Of a stretch of DNA of 64,000 bases, positions 8,819 through 18,325 are shown in pieces. How positions within the stretch are numbered: position 1 is the stretch's first letter; the number at the start of each line of letters is the position of its first letter. A program made the position numbers and the translations under genes. Source of the stretch: Fodinibius salsisoli (lineage in GTDB: Bacteria > Bacteroidota > Rhodothermia > Balneolales > Balneolaceae); assembly GCF_026229185.1 (NCBI RefSeq), contig NZ_JAGGJA010000012.1, forward strand, positions 49,531 through 113,530, read 5' to 3'. A model generated the notes under the pieces. That model saw only the letters and a list, made by a program, of their open reading frames with translations, did no database searches and had not been told where the DNA came from.

Positions 8819-9673
8819 TTAACCGAGATAAGCCCGCAGAGCGGCACTTCGGTTATGATGGCGCAGCTTTCGAAGTGCTTTTTCTTTAATCTGCCGGACT
8901 CGCTCTCGCGTCAAGTCAAATCGTTCGCCGATTTCTTCGAGCGTAAGCGAATGTTCGCGACCGATACCAAAATAGAGACGAATGACTTCTGCTTCTCGGT
9001 CTGTCAGCTTAGAAAGCGCCCGCTCGATCTCGACTTTAAGCGATTCACCCATCAGATCGTTATCCGGATCCGGGGTTTCTTCGTTTTCAAGAACATCCAG
9101 CAAGCGGTTATCTTCACCCTGGGCAAAAGGAGCATCTACCGAAAGGTGTCGACCAGAAATTTTAAGTGTATCGGCTACTTCCGAAACCGTCATATCCAGG
9201 CTTTCAGCAAGCTCTGCAGCAGAAGGTACACGCTCATATTCCTGTTCCAGTTTGGAAAGTTCTTTGCCAATCTTGTTCAGAGCTCCAACGCGGTTAAGCG
9301 GAAGCCTGACAATTCGGCTTTGCTCAGCCAGAGCTTGTAAAATCGATTGTCGAATCCACCATACAGCATAGGAAATAAACTTAAAGCCCCGCGTTTCATC
9401 GAAACGCTTGGCCGCTTTAATCAATCCCAGATTACCTTCGTTAATGAGGTCGCCAAGCGAAAGACCCTGATTCTGATATTGTTTAGCGACCGAAACAACA
9501 AAACGAAGATTCGCCTTTGTTAAGTCTTCAAGAGCTTTTTGGCTGCCTTTCTGAATTTCTTTGGCCAGCCTCACTTCATCTTCCGGGGTGATAAGCTTCT
9601 CTTTTCCTATCTCCTGTAAATAGCGGTCGAGTGATTCTGATTCTCGAGTAGAAATTCCTGAACTTCTTGCCAC
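8819..9673 (-). CDS. rpoD: Primary sigma factor RpoD/SigA (short Bacteroidota form)
   Basis: At 284 residues this is the compact sigma-70 typical of Bacteroidota, with almost no region 1.1. Region 1.2 is [20 protein letters not shown]. Region 2 runs from [13 protein letters not shown] through [13 protein letters not shown] to the promoter-melting stretch [17 protein letters not shown]. Region 3 follows ([13 protein letters not shown]), and region 4 carries the -35-binding helix-turn-helix ([29 protein letters not shown]). It directs core RNA polymerase to housekeeping promoters, which here probably have the -33/-7 form seen upstream of rpsT, rpsF, nuoJ and the tRNA cluster. It is transcribed alone: a 191-base gap precedes it and a strong terminator follows. 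Confidence 0.97.
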   Translation of the reverse strand: MARSSGISTRESESLDRYLQEIGKEKLITPEDEVRLAKEIQKGSQKALEDLTKANLRFVVSVAKQYQNQGLSLGDLINEGNLGLIKAAKRFDETRGFKFISYAVWWIRQSILQALAEQSRIVRLPLNRVGALNKIGKELSKLEQEYERVPSAAELAESLDMTVSEVADTLKISGRHLSVDAPFAQGEDNRLLDVLENEETPDPDNDLMGESLKVEIERALSKLTDREAEVIRLYFGIGREHSLTLEEIGERFDLTRERVRQIKEKALRKLRHHNRSAALRAYLG

Positions 9674-9755
9674 GGGATATTACTGGGTTTATTGGTAATT
9701 TCAGTGCGTATAACTCGTATTTGACTCACCTACCTTAGGAGTATGGGAGGCTAAT

Positions 9756-9763
9756 CAAATATA
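9756..9763 (-). promoter_or_regulatory. Candidate rpoD -7 element
   Basis: On the minus strand this reads TATATTTG, an exact match to the Bacteroidota -7 consensus TAnnTTTG, 82 bases before the rpoD start codon. The expected TTG 20 bases upstream is not present (the sequence there is TTT), so support is moderate. The rest of the 191-base gap holds nothing else recognisable. Confidence 0.4.
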
Positions 9764-9864
9764 TTTAGGGTATAATAACGCCTAAAATATAAAATTGTTG
9801 TATTAGAAATCTCTGCAATATAACCATTATGTTGCATAATTACTAACAAATATTAATGACCTTT

Positions 9865-11034
9865 TCATTCCATTGTTAGCATACTCTCTCCAGGAAAATC
9901 CACATTAATCCCAAAAAAGTGGCTCACCGTAGAAGCCACGTCACTAAATGTCTGCCGCGTACCGAGGTTAATATCCATGCTGAGTGATGCTGGAAACAAC
10001 AAAATAGGCACAAATTCCCGGCTGTGATCGGTACTTTCCGACGTCGGATCATTACCATGATCGCCCGTTATAATCAGCAGATCTTCCTCCTGAAGTTTAC
10101 TTATAATAGCAGGTATGGCCCGATCCAGTTGCTGCAGGCAAGCAGCATAACCGGCAGGATCTAACCGATGACCATATTTTTGATCCGTATCAATCAAATT
10201 TATAAACACAAAGCTGTCCGAAACAGCCGACATTAAGCTTAGCAACTGTGAAATGCCTTCTGCATTGTGTTTGGTTCGGCGATACTGGGTGAACAACTCT
10301 TCGGAAAACAGGTCTACCACTTTACCTATTGAGTAGGTCTTTATTTTATGTTGCTGCAGACTGCTCAATAAATTATGCATCGGTGGTTTGATAGAAAAAT
10401 CGTGTCGTTTATCCGAAATTCGCTCAAAATCACCGGGTGTTCCCTTAAAGGGACGAGCAATGACCCTTCCCACCCCATGCTCACCGGTACAGACATGCTG
10501 CCGGGCAAAATCACACCACTCATAGAGCTTATCTATGGGCGTTACATCTACATGAGCTGCTACTTGAAAGACACTGTCTGCCGAGGTATAGACAATAGGG
10601 AGCCCCGTTTGGAGATGTTGCTCCCCATAATCCGCAATCACTTCTGTTCCGGAATAGGGTTTATTCACCAGTACATCCTCAACACCAATTCCACCACAGA
10701 ATTGTTGAATCACTTCATTAGGAAAGCCCTCCGAATAAGTTGGAAATGGTGTATCCAAAGTAATGCCAGCCAGCTCCCAATGACCGGTTGTAGAATCTTT
10801 GCCTGCCGACTGTTCACGCATTTTTCCGTAAGCGCAGAGAGGCTCATTGTTAGCCGGGACTGACGATAATGGTATAATGTTACCCAGTCCCAGTTTTTGA
10901 AAGTTTGGCAATTTACACCCTGTTGCTTCACAAAGGTGTGCTAACGTATTTTCGTTCTCATCACCATACTCGGCAGCATCTTCCTGAGCGCCTACACCAA
11001 GTCCATCAATAACAATAACATAGCAGTTTCCCAT
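9865..11034 (-). CDS. deoB: Phosphopentomutase DeoB
   Basis: The 389-residue cytoplasmic enzyme interconverts (deoxy)ribose 1- and 5-phosphate in nucleoside salvage. It belongs to the alkaline-phosphatase superfamily. Metal-ligand motifs are visible: VIDGLGVG with Asp at about residue 9, the active-site threonine region SAGKDSTTGHWELAG, NLIDTDQKYGHR, and ITGDHGNDPTSESTDHSRE near the C-terminus. Its length matches the family (about 390). It is the last gene of the pepF-GAF-deoB run: its ATG follows the stop of the GAF gene after two bases, so translation is probably coupled. Confidence 0.96.
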   Translation of the reverse strand: MGNCYVIVIDGLGVGAQEDAAEYGDENENTLAHLCEATGCKLPNFQKLGLGNIIPLSSVPANNEPLCAYGKMREQSAGKDSTTGHWELAGITLDTPFPTYSEGFPNEVIQQFCGGIGVEDVLVNKPYSGTEVIADYGEQHLQTGLPIVYTSADSVFQVAAHVDVTPIDKLYEWCDFARQHVCTGEHGVGRVIARPFKGTPGDFERISDKRHDFSIKPPMHNLLSSLQQHKIKTYSIGKVVDLFSEELFTQYRRTKHNAEGISQLLSLMSAVSDSFVFINLIDTDQKYGHRLDPAGYAACLQQLDRAIPAIISKLQEEDLLIITGDHGNDPTSESTDHSREFVPILLFPASLSMDINLGTRQTFSDVASTVSHFFGINVDFPGESMLTME

Positions 11035-11036
11035 GG

Positions 11037-12551
11037 CTATATAGCTTTATTCTGTTCGGACTTCATGGCTTGGGAGAGGGCCGACTTTGCTTCAGAAAGC
11101 ACCTGGTAAGAGCCTTTGGATTCGGGGCCCAACTTTGTAAAACCAACCTTAATATTCGTCTGTATATGCATGCCATTATTAAGCTCAAATGGATTAGCAA
11201 ACTTTTGGCGCACCGACGAGATCCATCGTTTTAACGCTTCCGGATCTCTATTCTGGATAAAAAAGGAATAGATATAATCGGAATGATAGCCTAAAATTCC
11301 GGTATATCCGAACTGACCGGGATTGAAAGCCGTAATCAAATCTTTTTGCATCTGATCAAGCTGGTCAATGCGCATTTTTGTACGCAGCTTCGGCAAATTG
11401 GAAAGCGTAATAAGCCCAAACCAAGAGTGTACATTGGACTTTTCTGCAATTATATTTTCAATCTCGGCGTCTACACTCTTTTCCCATATATCGGGAAGGA
11501 ATGCACCAAACTCATTGGCGAAAACGGGCTCATCGATATCAATTTTGGGATCATTTCCCATAATTTGAAGTCCCGCCACCCGCACCAGGTTAGCCAATTT
11601 ATGCTTTGTAGACTCTTTAAAAAGCAGTGGATTTTGGTCGTAAATAAGCACCACCCCCTGCCGGCGGTCATTCATTAACAAAGGTACCGCCAGCGTGGCC
11701 CCGTCGGTATGTCGTTCACGTGGCGACAATCGTTTCGGACTGTTATTGAAATGGATGGCAAATTCGGTTTCTCCATTCTCTGCGGCATCACTGGTAAGCG
11801 AGCGATCTTCCATCTTCATCCCGATGGGTGGAGCATGTTTTGCCTCATCCGAATTCATAACGTTACACCAGCTGTCCATACCCTGGGTGACAAAAGATAC
11901 GCCACCGTCGTGCAAAAAGTCCTGCAAAATATTAAGCAGCCGTTTTATCATGTCTGCACGGTGGCAGCGCACGTTCAATCGGCCCAGGCACTTTTCGTAA
12001 TCGATCCACTCGTTTTGCTGTTCATATAGATCACTGATTTCTAAGTAGGTATTCAATACATTCCGTAAGGCCTCAATATAGGAATGGATGACATCCCGCT
12101 TCTCTTCAGTAAAAATATGGTCCTTCGACTCCAATACCGTAATAGCCACCGTTTCCCCATTATTGACGAAAGGTAACATCGTGACATACCGAACAGGAAC
12201 GTCATTGTAATAATGGTCCAGATGCGATTTATCCAGCCTTTTCCCTACTTCTACGGCGGTGGGTTCTGTATAATCCTTAAATTCATTCAAAAAATGATCT
12301 TCGAATTTCAACCGATCTTTAAACATAACGTTATCCAGCTCAGTGGACTTTGTCTCAAGCACGAACTGCTCACGAGATCGGTTAATCCAGTACATGTATA
12401 CCGTCTCCATCTTCGAAGCTCCTCGCAGCAGATAGATAAGGTCTTTGAGCACGTGCTTAAATTCTCTCAGTGCTTTTTTCTGGCGTTTTTTTCCCATAAT
12501 CTCTGCTTTAGAGTATTCTTTTTTAGATGCTGAAAAACTGTTCATGATCAT
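11037..12551 (-). CDS. GAF-domain protein with GGDEF-like C-terminal region (unknown function)
   Basis: A 504-residue soluble protein without a signal peptide; I cannot assign it a named family. Two GAF-like sensory segments are suggested: about residues 45-170 (VRYVTMLPFVNNGETVAITVLES, then FTEEKRDVIHSYIEALRNVL) and 195-345 (LAVPLLMNDRRQGVVLIYDQNP, then KLANLVRVAGLQIMG). The last ~130 residues (WFGLITLSNLPKL ... HIQTNIKVGFTKL ... LSEAKSALSQAM) follow the rhythm of a diguanylate cyclase fold. No GGDEF or EAL signature remains, so catalysis is unlikely. It sits between pepF (3-base gap) and deoB (2-base gap), so expression is probably linked. ATG codons at 12551 and 12545 are both possible starts. 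Confidence 0.75.
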   Translation of the reverse strand: MIMNSFSASKKEYSKAEIMGKKRQKKALREFKHVLKDLIYLLRGASKMETVYMYWINRSREQFVLETKSTELDNVMFKDRLKFEDHFLNEFKDYTEPTAVEVGKRLDKSHLDHYYNDVPVRYVTMLPFVNNGETVAITVLESKDHIFTEEKRDVIHSYIEALRNVLNTYLEISDLYEQQNEWIDYEKCLGRLNVRCHRADMIKRLLNILQDFLHDGGVSFVTQGMDSWCNVMNSDEAKHAPPIGMKMEDRSLTSDAAENGETEFAIHFNNSPKRLSPRERHTDGATLAVPLLMNDRRQGVVLIYDQNPLLFKESTKHKLANLVRVAGLQIMGNDPKIDIDEPVFANEFGAFLPDIWEKSVDAEIENIIAEKSNVHSWFGLITLSNLPKLRTKMRIDQLDQMQKDLITAFNPGQFGYTGILGYHSDYIYSFFIQNRDPEALKRWISSVRQKFANPFELNNGMHIQTNIKVGFTKLGPESKGSYQVLSEAKSALSQAMKSEQNKAI

Positions 12552-12554
12552 GTC

Positions 12555-14348
12555 TTAAATCTGCTTCGCTAAAGCTTCTGCTTCACTGATCATCCTTTCA
12601 ATAGCGGCAAGCCCGTTATTCCAGAATTCAGGATCCGTAATATCCAGACCCAATTTACCGATAATATGTTCCGGCCAATCTGATCCCCCTGCTCGCAGCA
12701 TTTCGATATAGTTATCGGCAAAGTCATCTTCGGATTGCGTATATGCTTCATAAAGTGCCAACACCAATAATTCTCCAAATGCGTAGGCATAAACGTAGCC
12801 CGGCGTATGCAGAAAATGGGGGATGTAGCTCCACCATAAATCATAGCCTTCCGTCAGTGTAACCGAATCACCATAAATATCTTTCTGAGTTTCTCGCCAT
12901 AACGATGAAAACTCTTCCGTAGTCAACTCCCCTTCTTGCCTTCGCTTGGTATGCATAGCGTGCTCAAAGCGGTTCATCGAAACCTGGCGAAAGACGGTAG
13001 CAATAGTATCATCAATTTTGCCAACCAGCAGGGCTAATTTTTCTTTGGGATCATCCAGGTTGCTCATGAGCCGCTGAAAAACAAGCATTTCTCCAAATAC
13101 GGAAGCCGTTTCTGCCGTCGTCAGAGGCGTACTGGCCTGCAGAGCACCCTGCTCTCGAGAAAGATACTGGTGCACCCCGTGGCCCAACTCATGCGCCAGA
13201 GTCTGCACATCCCTCACCTTGCCATCATAATTCATAAACACATAGGGATGCACGGAGGGAACCGTGCTTGCAGAGTATGCTCCGCCACGTTTCCCTGGTT
13301 TCATTGCTGCGTCAATCCAGTTATGCTCAAAAAAATCGCCTGCGATCTCTCCCATCTTCGGATGAAAGCTGGAATAAGAATCAAGTACCATCGATCGGGC
13401 ATCATTCCAATGAACCTGTTTCTCGCTTTTCAGCAGCGGGGCATAGCGGTCGTAATCATAAAACTCATCATAGCCCAGCAGTGATTTCTTAAGATTGTAA
13501 AACCGGTGCACCAGGCTATAGTGATCCGTAACGGAATTCACTAACAACTCGACGGTATCGTCGTCAATTTCGTTAGACAGGTTTCGTGAAGAAATCCAGC
13601 TGGGATAATCGCGGAGTTTATCGCTACTATGCTTGTCGGCCAGCAGAGTATTAAATATAAAGGTGAGCGTATGGCTTAATTCCGAAAACGTTTCGGTCAA
13701 CGACGCATGAGCACGTTCGCGGAGTTCCCGATCGGGCTCATGCAATTTGCTCAGTGCTTCTTGCTGAGTTAATTCTTCCCCATCCAGGGTAAAGCGAGCG
13801 GCTCCCATAGTCTCATCAAAATACCTGTTCCATGCACTACTGCCCGTCACCTTCTTGGCAGAAAAAACCTGTTCCGCTTCCTCATTTAATACATGGGATT
13901 TATACCGACGGGAGGTTTCCAGGTAATGCTCATAATGGCTTAACACCTCACTTTCAATGAGTGTTTGAGCCTGTTCATCATCCATAGCCAGCCATTCCAC
14001 ATCAAAGAACACCAGCTGCTGCTGAATCTCGGAAGAAAGTTCATTCGCATCCTGAACTAATTTTCCATATTTCGCATTAGAGGTGTCTGTCGACCAAATA
14101 AGCTGGGCAAATGAACCGATTTTACTCAATCGTTCAATAATACTTTCATAATCCTGCAGAGCCTGATGCATCTGGCTGGCATCAAATGATTTTACTTTGC
14201 CGCGATAGTCGGAGGCAAACTGCTTTGCCTGCTGCCGGACACGCTTTTTATCTTCTTGCAGTGCGGGATCGTCGGTGGAATTATAAAGATCAGAAAGATC
14301 CCATTGAACTTCTTCAGCCCCAGTGGGGTTATTTACATCAGTACTCAT
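12555..14348 (-). CDS. pepF: Oligoendopeptidase F (M3B metallopeptidase)
   Basis: The 597-residue cytoplasmic zinc peptidase carries HELGHGVHQYLS (HExxH) near residue 390. The third ligand glutamate is about 25 residues later in LTTAETASVFGEM, which is the M3 arrangement. The length and the N-terminal helical segment (WDLSDLYNSTDDPALQ) match the PepF/M3 family, which degrades oligopeptides of about 6-20 residues during protein turnover. It is the first gene of a three-gene operon with the GAF protein and deoB. Its start faces the 2-oxoglutarate dehydrogenase gene across a 214-base divergent promoter region. Confidence 0.96.
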   Translation of the reverse strand: MSTDVNNPTGAEEVQWDLSDLYNSTDDPALQEDKKRVRQQAKQFASDYRGKVKSFDASQMHQALQDYESIIERLSKIGSFAQLIWSTDTSNAKYGKLVQDANELSSEIQQQLVFFDVEWLAMDDEQAQTLIESEVLSHYEHYLETSRRYKSHVLNEEAEQVFSAKKVTGSSAWNRYFDETMGAARFTLDGEELTQQEALSKLHEPDRELRERAHASLTETFSELSHTLTFIFNTLLADKHSSDKLRDYPSWISSRNLSNEIDDDTVELLVNSVTDHYSLVHRFYNLKKSLLGYDEFYDYDRYAPLLKSEKQVHWNDARSMVLDSYSSFHPKMGEIAGDFFEHNWIDAAMKPGKRGGAYSASTVPSVHPYVFMNYDGKVRDVQTLAHELGHGVHQYLSREQGALQASTPLTTAETASVFGEMLVFQRLMSNLDDPKEKLALLVGKIDDTIATVFRQVSMNRFEHAMHTKRRQEGELTTEEFSSLWRETQKDIYGDSVTLTEGYDLWWSYIPHFLHTPGYVYAYAFGELLVLALYEAYTQSEDDFADNYIEMLRAGGSDWPEHIIGKLGLDITDPEFWNNGLAAIERMISEAEALAKQI

Positions 14349-14562
14349 AAAATGCTATACACGGGTTATTTACATCGTAAATGCCTTTTTTGCTCTACAC
14401 AGCGGATAAAAAATTATCTGCATAGAAGAATCGTATTTTAGCATTACAATGATTAACTTTAGATTTATTCGGTTCTCTTAAAGAAACCAAAAAAATCGGC
14501 CAAATTTAACAGTCGAATTTCTTTTTATCGCTAATTTTAAATTCACTCAATAAGATCACATT

Positions 14563-17500
14563 TTGAAGTCGCTCGAAGCTGTTTTCGGACCCAATTCCGC
14601 ACTTGTTGAAGAACTGTTTAACCAATACAAAAAAGATCCTTCATCCGTACCTAACCACTGGAGAAAATATTTTGATGAAATTGATGAAGATGATTCCATA
14701 GAAGAACTGAAAGAAGAAGCAGAACAAAATGGAGCTCCTGCTGCTTCGAGTAAGCCTGCCCCTTCCGAAGTCAAGAAGAAACCTGCTGATAAAGAAAAAG
14801 AACAGGATAAAGTTATTAAAGGCGCTCAGCTGGAACAGATCAAAGGGGTCTCGAGCAAAATTGTAGAGAATATGGACGAAAGCCTCAATATTCCTACGGC
14901 TACCTCTGTACGGGTACTGCCCATGAAGATGCTTATTGAGGATCGGGCTATTATTAACCGACAGCTTCTGCAGCGCGATGAGCCCAAGTCTTCTTTTACC
15001 CACTACATTGCCTGGGCCATTGTGCAAGCGCTTAAGGAGTTTCCGAATATGAACAACTCCTTTACCCGAAAGGATGGCGAACCTCATAAGGTTATTCCAG
15101 ACCAGGTGAACCTGGGACTTGCCGTAGATGTTGAGAACAAAGACGGTTCTCGCAACCTGTTGGTGCCGAACATCAAGGGCGTTGACAAGATGAATTTCAG
15201 GGAATTTCTGGACGCCTATAACGGACTCATCAACAAAGTTCGAAATGGTAACCTGCAGCTATCGGATTTTGAGGGTACCTCCATTACCCTTACCAATCCA
15301 GGCATGATCGGAACGGTGCAGTCTGTACCGCGCCTTATGGAAACCCAGGGAACGATTATTGCGACCGGCGCCATAGATTATCCTGCCGAATTCAAATCAA
15401 TGTCCCAAAAGGTCTTGAACAAGCTGGGCATCAGCAAAGTAATGACCGTTACCTCTACTTATGATCACCGTGTTATCCAGGGAGCGGAATCGGGATCATT
15501 CCTGAAGAAAATCCACAGCCTGCTCAATGGCGAAGAAGATTTTTACGATCAGATTTTTGAGGATCTTGAAATCCCTTACGATCCCCTGCCCTTTGGCGGA
15601 GATACATATATGGGGCAGCTCGACGGACAGGGCGCTACGCTCGAAGATAACAAGCGGGCTATTGCCGTCATGCGACTTATTAATATGTATCGCACGCGCG
15701 GGCATGTACTGGCCGACCTTGACCCCCTGAGTGATGAACCGGGCCACAGTCCGGAACTGGACTTGGAATACTATGGACTTACGCTCTGGGATATGGATCG
15801 CGAATTCTACTGCGGCGGCCTTGGCGGTAAAGAGAAAGCTTCGCTGCAAGAGATCGTTCGCCTGCTCCGTGACACTTATTGTGGCAAGATCGGGGCCGAA
15901 TACATGCACCTGCTGGATCTGGAAGAACGTCAGTGGCTGCGCGAGCGCATGGAGTCGACCACCAATACTCCGGAGCTGGATAATGATCAAAAGAAAGAGA
16001 TCCTTCATAAGTTAAATCAGGCGAAAGCATTCGAGCAGTTTCTCCACAAGAAATATATTGGACATAAGCGATTCTCGCTCGAAGGGGCCGATACGCTGAT
16101 CCCCATGATGCACCACATGCTAGAGAAAGCCGGAGAAGATAAAGTCGAAAAAATATTTATGGGTATGGCCCACCGGGGACGCCTGAATATCCTGGTGAAT
16201 ATTATGAATAAACCCTACCGCAAAGTCTTTGCCGACTTTGAGGGTAATCTGGATCCGGGCAGTATTCAGGGCTCAGGTGACGTAAAATATCACCTTGGCG
16301 CAGAAGGAGCTTACCAAACATCATCCGGTGCTGATGTTGATATCGAACTGTTGCCCAACCCAAGCCACCTCGAATCTGTAAATCCGGTGGTAGAAGGCGC
16401 TACACGTGCAACACAGGATCACCACCAAGAGGATGAGGCTAACAAAAATATTATGCCGGTATTGATCCATGGTGATGCAGCTTTTGCCGGCCAGGGTGTA
16501 GTAAGTGAAACGCTCAATATGTCGCAACTGGATGCTTACCAGACGGGTGGTACGGTGCATATTATCATCAACAACCAGATTGGTTTTACTACACTGCCCG
16601 AAGATGGGCGTTCTACCGAGTATGCCTCTGATCTGGCAAAAATGATTCTGGCCCCGATCTTCCACGTGAACGGAGACAATCCAGAAGAAGCGGTACATGC
16701 TATACAAATGGCTTTTGAATATCGCCAGAAATTTAATAAAGATGTTATTATCGACCTGATATGTTACCGTAAATACGGTCACAACGAAGGCGATGAGCCC
16801 GCTTTTACTCAGCCCGGCATGTATCAGGAAATTGACAGCCATCCACCGGTGCGCGATATTTATGCGAAGCATCTGCTCAACCGAGAAGATCTTACCGAAG
16901 AAGAAGCACAAGAGATTTTTGACGAATTTGATGAGCTATTACGTCAGGCTTTTGAAGATGCCAAGAGTTCTTCCCCGCTTGAAGTCACGGAAGATATGAT
17001 CGACCGGCAGGAGACCAAGCAGGACGACTGGCCGGAATATCCCGATACGACCTATTCAGAAGAAGAACTCAAAGATATTGCTGTCAAGCTGAATACGGTA
17101 CCCAAAGATTTCGATGCTAATCCCAAGCTGTTAAAACAGCTTGCCAAACGAGCTGAAATCGTTGAAACCAATGCCAAGAAAATTGACTGGGGCTTTGCTG
17201 AAGCATTAGCCTTTGGTTCCTTATTGAAGAATAATACAACAGTCCGACTCACCGGCCAGGATGCTGAACGCGGTACTTTCTCTCACCGCCACGCCAAACT
17301 ACACGGTACGGAGACCGATCAGGAATTTATCCCACTGAATAACCTCAAGGATGATCAGGCGCCTTTTTATCCATATAACAGTCTACTCAGCGAGTTTGCC
17401 TGTGTAGGCTTCGAGTTTGGATATAGTGCCGCTAAGCTGGATGCCCTCGTTATTTGGGAAGCACAATTTGGCGACTTTGCTAACGGTGCTCAAATTCCCG

Positions 17501-18207
17501 TGGATCAATTTGTATCTGCCAGTGAAGCAAAGTGGGGACAGAAATCATCGCTGGTTATGACTCTGCCGCATGGTTATGAAGGCCAGGGACCCGAGCACTC
17601 ATCAGCACGATTGGAACGTTATCTACAACTCTGTGCTGAAGATAATATGCAAGTGGCCAACCTGACTACCCCTGCACAATACTTCCATATCCTGCGCAAA
17701 CAGGCCAAGCAAGACGAAAAACGTCCGCTTATCATCATGTCTCCCAAAAGCCTGCTCAGACACCCGCTTGCTACCTCACAGACAGAAGATTTGGCGAAAG
17801 GACGTTATCAGCCGTTCATTCCTGATCAAGAGGTTGAAGACAAGAGTAAGATCGATCGTCTGGTCATCTGTTCGGGTAAGGTCTACTATGACCTCTACAA
17901 ACAGCGTCAGGATGAAGAAGTGGAGAATGTAGCTATCGCTCGATTGGAGCAGTTCTACCCCTTCCCCGACCGCGATGTTCACGAGATACTGGAAGAATAC
18001 AGCCATGTCGATGACATTGTATGGTGCCAGGAAGAGCCTAAGAATATGGGCGGATGGACTTTCGTCACCCCCCGTATTATGGAACAGCTGCAGGAGAATC
18101 AGTCCCTGAGATATGTCGGACGTCAGGCTTCAGCTTCCCCGGCAACCGGACAGGCTAAAATCCACAAAGCGGAGCAGGATAAGTTGATTAATGAGGCCTT
18201 AAAATAA
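14563..18207 (+). CDS. Fused 2-oxoglutarate dehydrogenase E2 core-E1 (OdhA/Kgd type)
   Basis: The 1214-residue protein begins with the E1o N-terminal helix (FGPNSALVEELFNQYKKDPS) and a charged Lys/Glu linker (about 45-85). A 2-oxoacid dehydrogenase acyltransferase core follows (about 90-325), with its histidine motif STYDHRVIQGAESG near residue 300. A complete thiamine-diphosphate E1 fills the remainder, with HGDAAFAGQGVV and IINNQIGFTT as the ThDP/Mg2+ motif near 636. No lipoyl domain is present. This matches the actinobacterial OdhA/Kgd architecture, where lipoyl groups come from another E2. It carries out the 2-oxoglutarate to succinyl-CoA step of the TCA cycle. The start is a TTG giving MKSLEAVFG; no ATG fits. 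A partial promoter (TCG-N20-TAACTTTA, 14431-14461) lies upstream. Confidence 0.95.
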   Translation: MKSLEAVFGPNSALVEELFNQYKKDPSSVPNHWRKYFDEIDEDDSIEELKEEAEQNGAPAASSKPAPSEVKKKPADKEKEQDKVIKGAQLEQIKGVSSKIVENMDESLNIPTATSVRVLPMKMLIEDRAIINRQLLQRDEPKSSFTHYIAWAIVQALKEFPNMNNSFTRKDGEPHKVIPDQVNLGLAVDVENKDGSRNLLVPNIKGVDKMNFREFLDAYNGLINKVRNGNLQLSDFEGTSITLTNPGMIGTVQSVPRLMETQGTIIATGAIDYPAEFKSMSQKVLNKLGISKVMTVTSTYDHRVIQGAESGSFLKKIHSLLNGEEDFYDQIFEDLEIPYDPLPFGGDTYMGQLDGQGATLEDNKRAIAVMRLINMYRTRGHVLADLDPLSDEPGHSPELDLEYYGLTLWDMDREFYCGGLGGKEKASLQEIVRLLRDTYCGKIGAEYMHLLDLEERQWLRERMESTTNTPELDNDQKKEILHKLNQAKAFEQFLHKKYIGHKRFSLEGADTLIPMMHHMLEKAGEDKVEKIFMGMAHRGRLNILVNIMNKPYRKVFADFEGNLDPGSIQGSGDVKYHLGAEGAYQTSSGADVDIELLPNPSHLESVNPVVEGATRATQDHHQEDEANKNIMPVLIHGDAAFAGQGVVSETLNMSQLDAYQTGGTVHIIINNQIGFTTLPEDGRSTEYASDLAKMILAPIFHVNGDNPEEAVHAIQMAFEYRQKFNKDVIIDLICYRKYGHNEGDEPAFTQPGMYQEIDSHPPVRDIYAKHLLNREDLTEEEAQEIFDEFDELLRQAFEDAKSSSPLEVTEDMIDRQETKQDDWPEYPDTTYSEEELKDIAVKLNTVPKDFDANPKLLKQLAKRAEIVETNAKKIDWGFAEALAFGSLLKNNTTVRLTGQDAERGTFSHRHAKLHGTETDQEFIPLNNLKDDQAPFYPYNSLLSEFACVGFEFGYSAAKLDALVIWEAQFGDFANGAQIPVDQFVSASEAKWGQKSSLVMTLPHGYEGQGPEHSSARLERYLQLCAEDNMQVANLTTPAQYFHILRKQAKQDEKRPLIIMSPKSLLRHPLATSQTEDLAKGRYQPFIPDQEVEDKSKIDRLVICSGKVYYDLYKQRQDEEVENVAIARLEQFYPFPDRDVHEILEEYSHVDDIVWCQEEPKNMGGWTFVTPRIMEQLQENQSLRYVGRQASASPATGQAKIHKAEQDKLINEALK

Positions 18208-18220
18208 GAAGAGATATAAC

Positions 18221-18255
18221 TGCCAGGCACTTCTGAAGTGCCTGGCAATTTCTTT
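18221..18255 (+). terminator. Terminator of the 2-oxoglutarate dehydrogenase gene
   Basis: A perfect 12-bp stem (TGCCAGGCACTT with AAGTGCCTGGCA), loop CTG, followed by ATTTCTTTTT, lies 14 bases after the stop codon. Confidence 0.93.
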
Positions 18256-18262
18256 TTCATAG

Positions 18263-18301
18263 AAAAAGGGTACTAAACTTCAAAAGTTTAGTACCCTTTT
18301 T
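18263..18301. terminator. Bidirectional terminator between convergent genes
   Basis: An 18-bp perfect stem, from AAAAAGGGTACTAAACTT to its complement, with a three-base loop (CAA) and A/T-runs at both ends. It can stop transcription from folE2 on the minus strand and back up the terminator of the dehydrogenase gene on the plus strand. Confidence 0.9.
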
Positions 18302-18325
18302 TTGTAGAATTTATGATTCCCGTCG

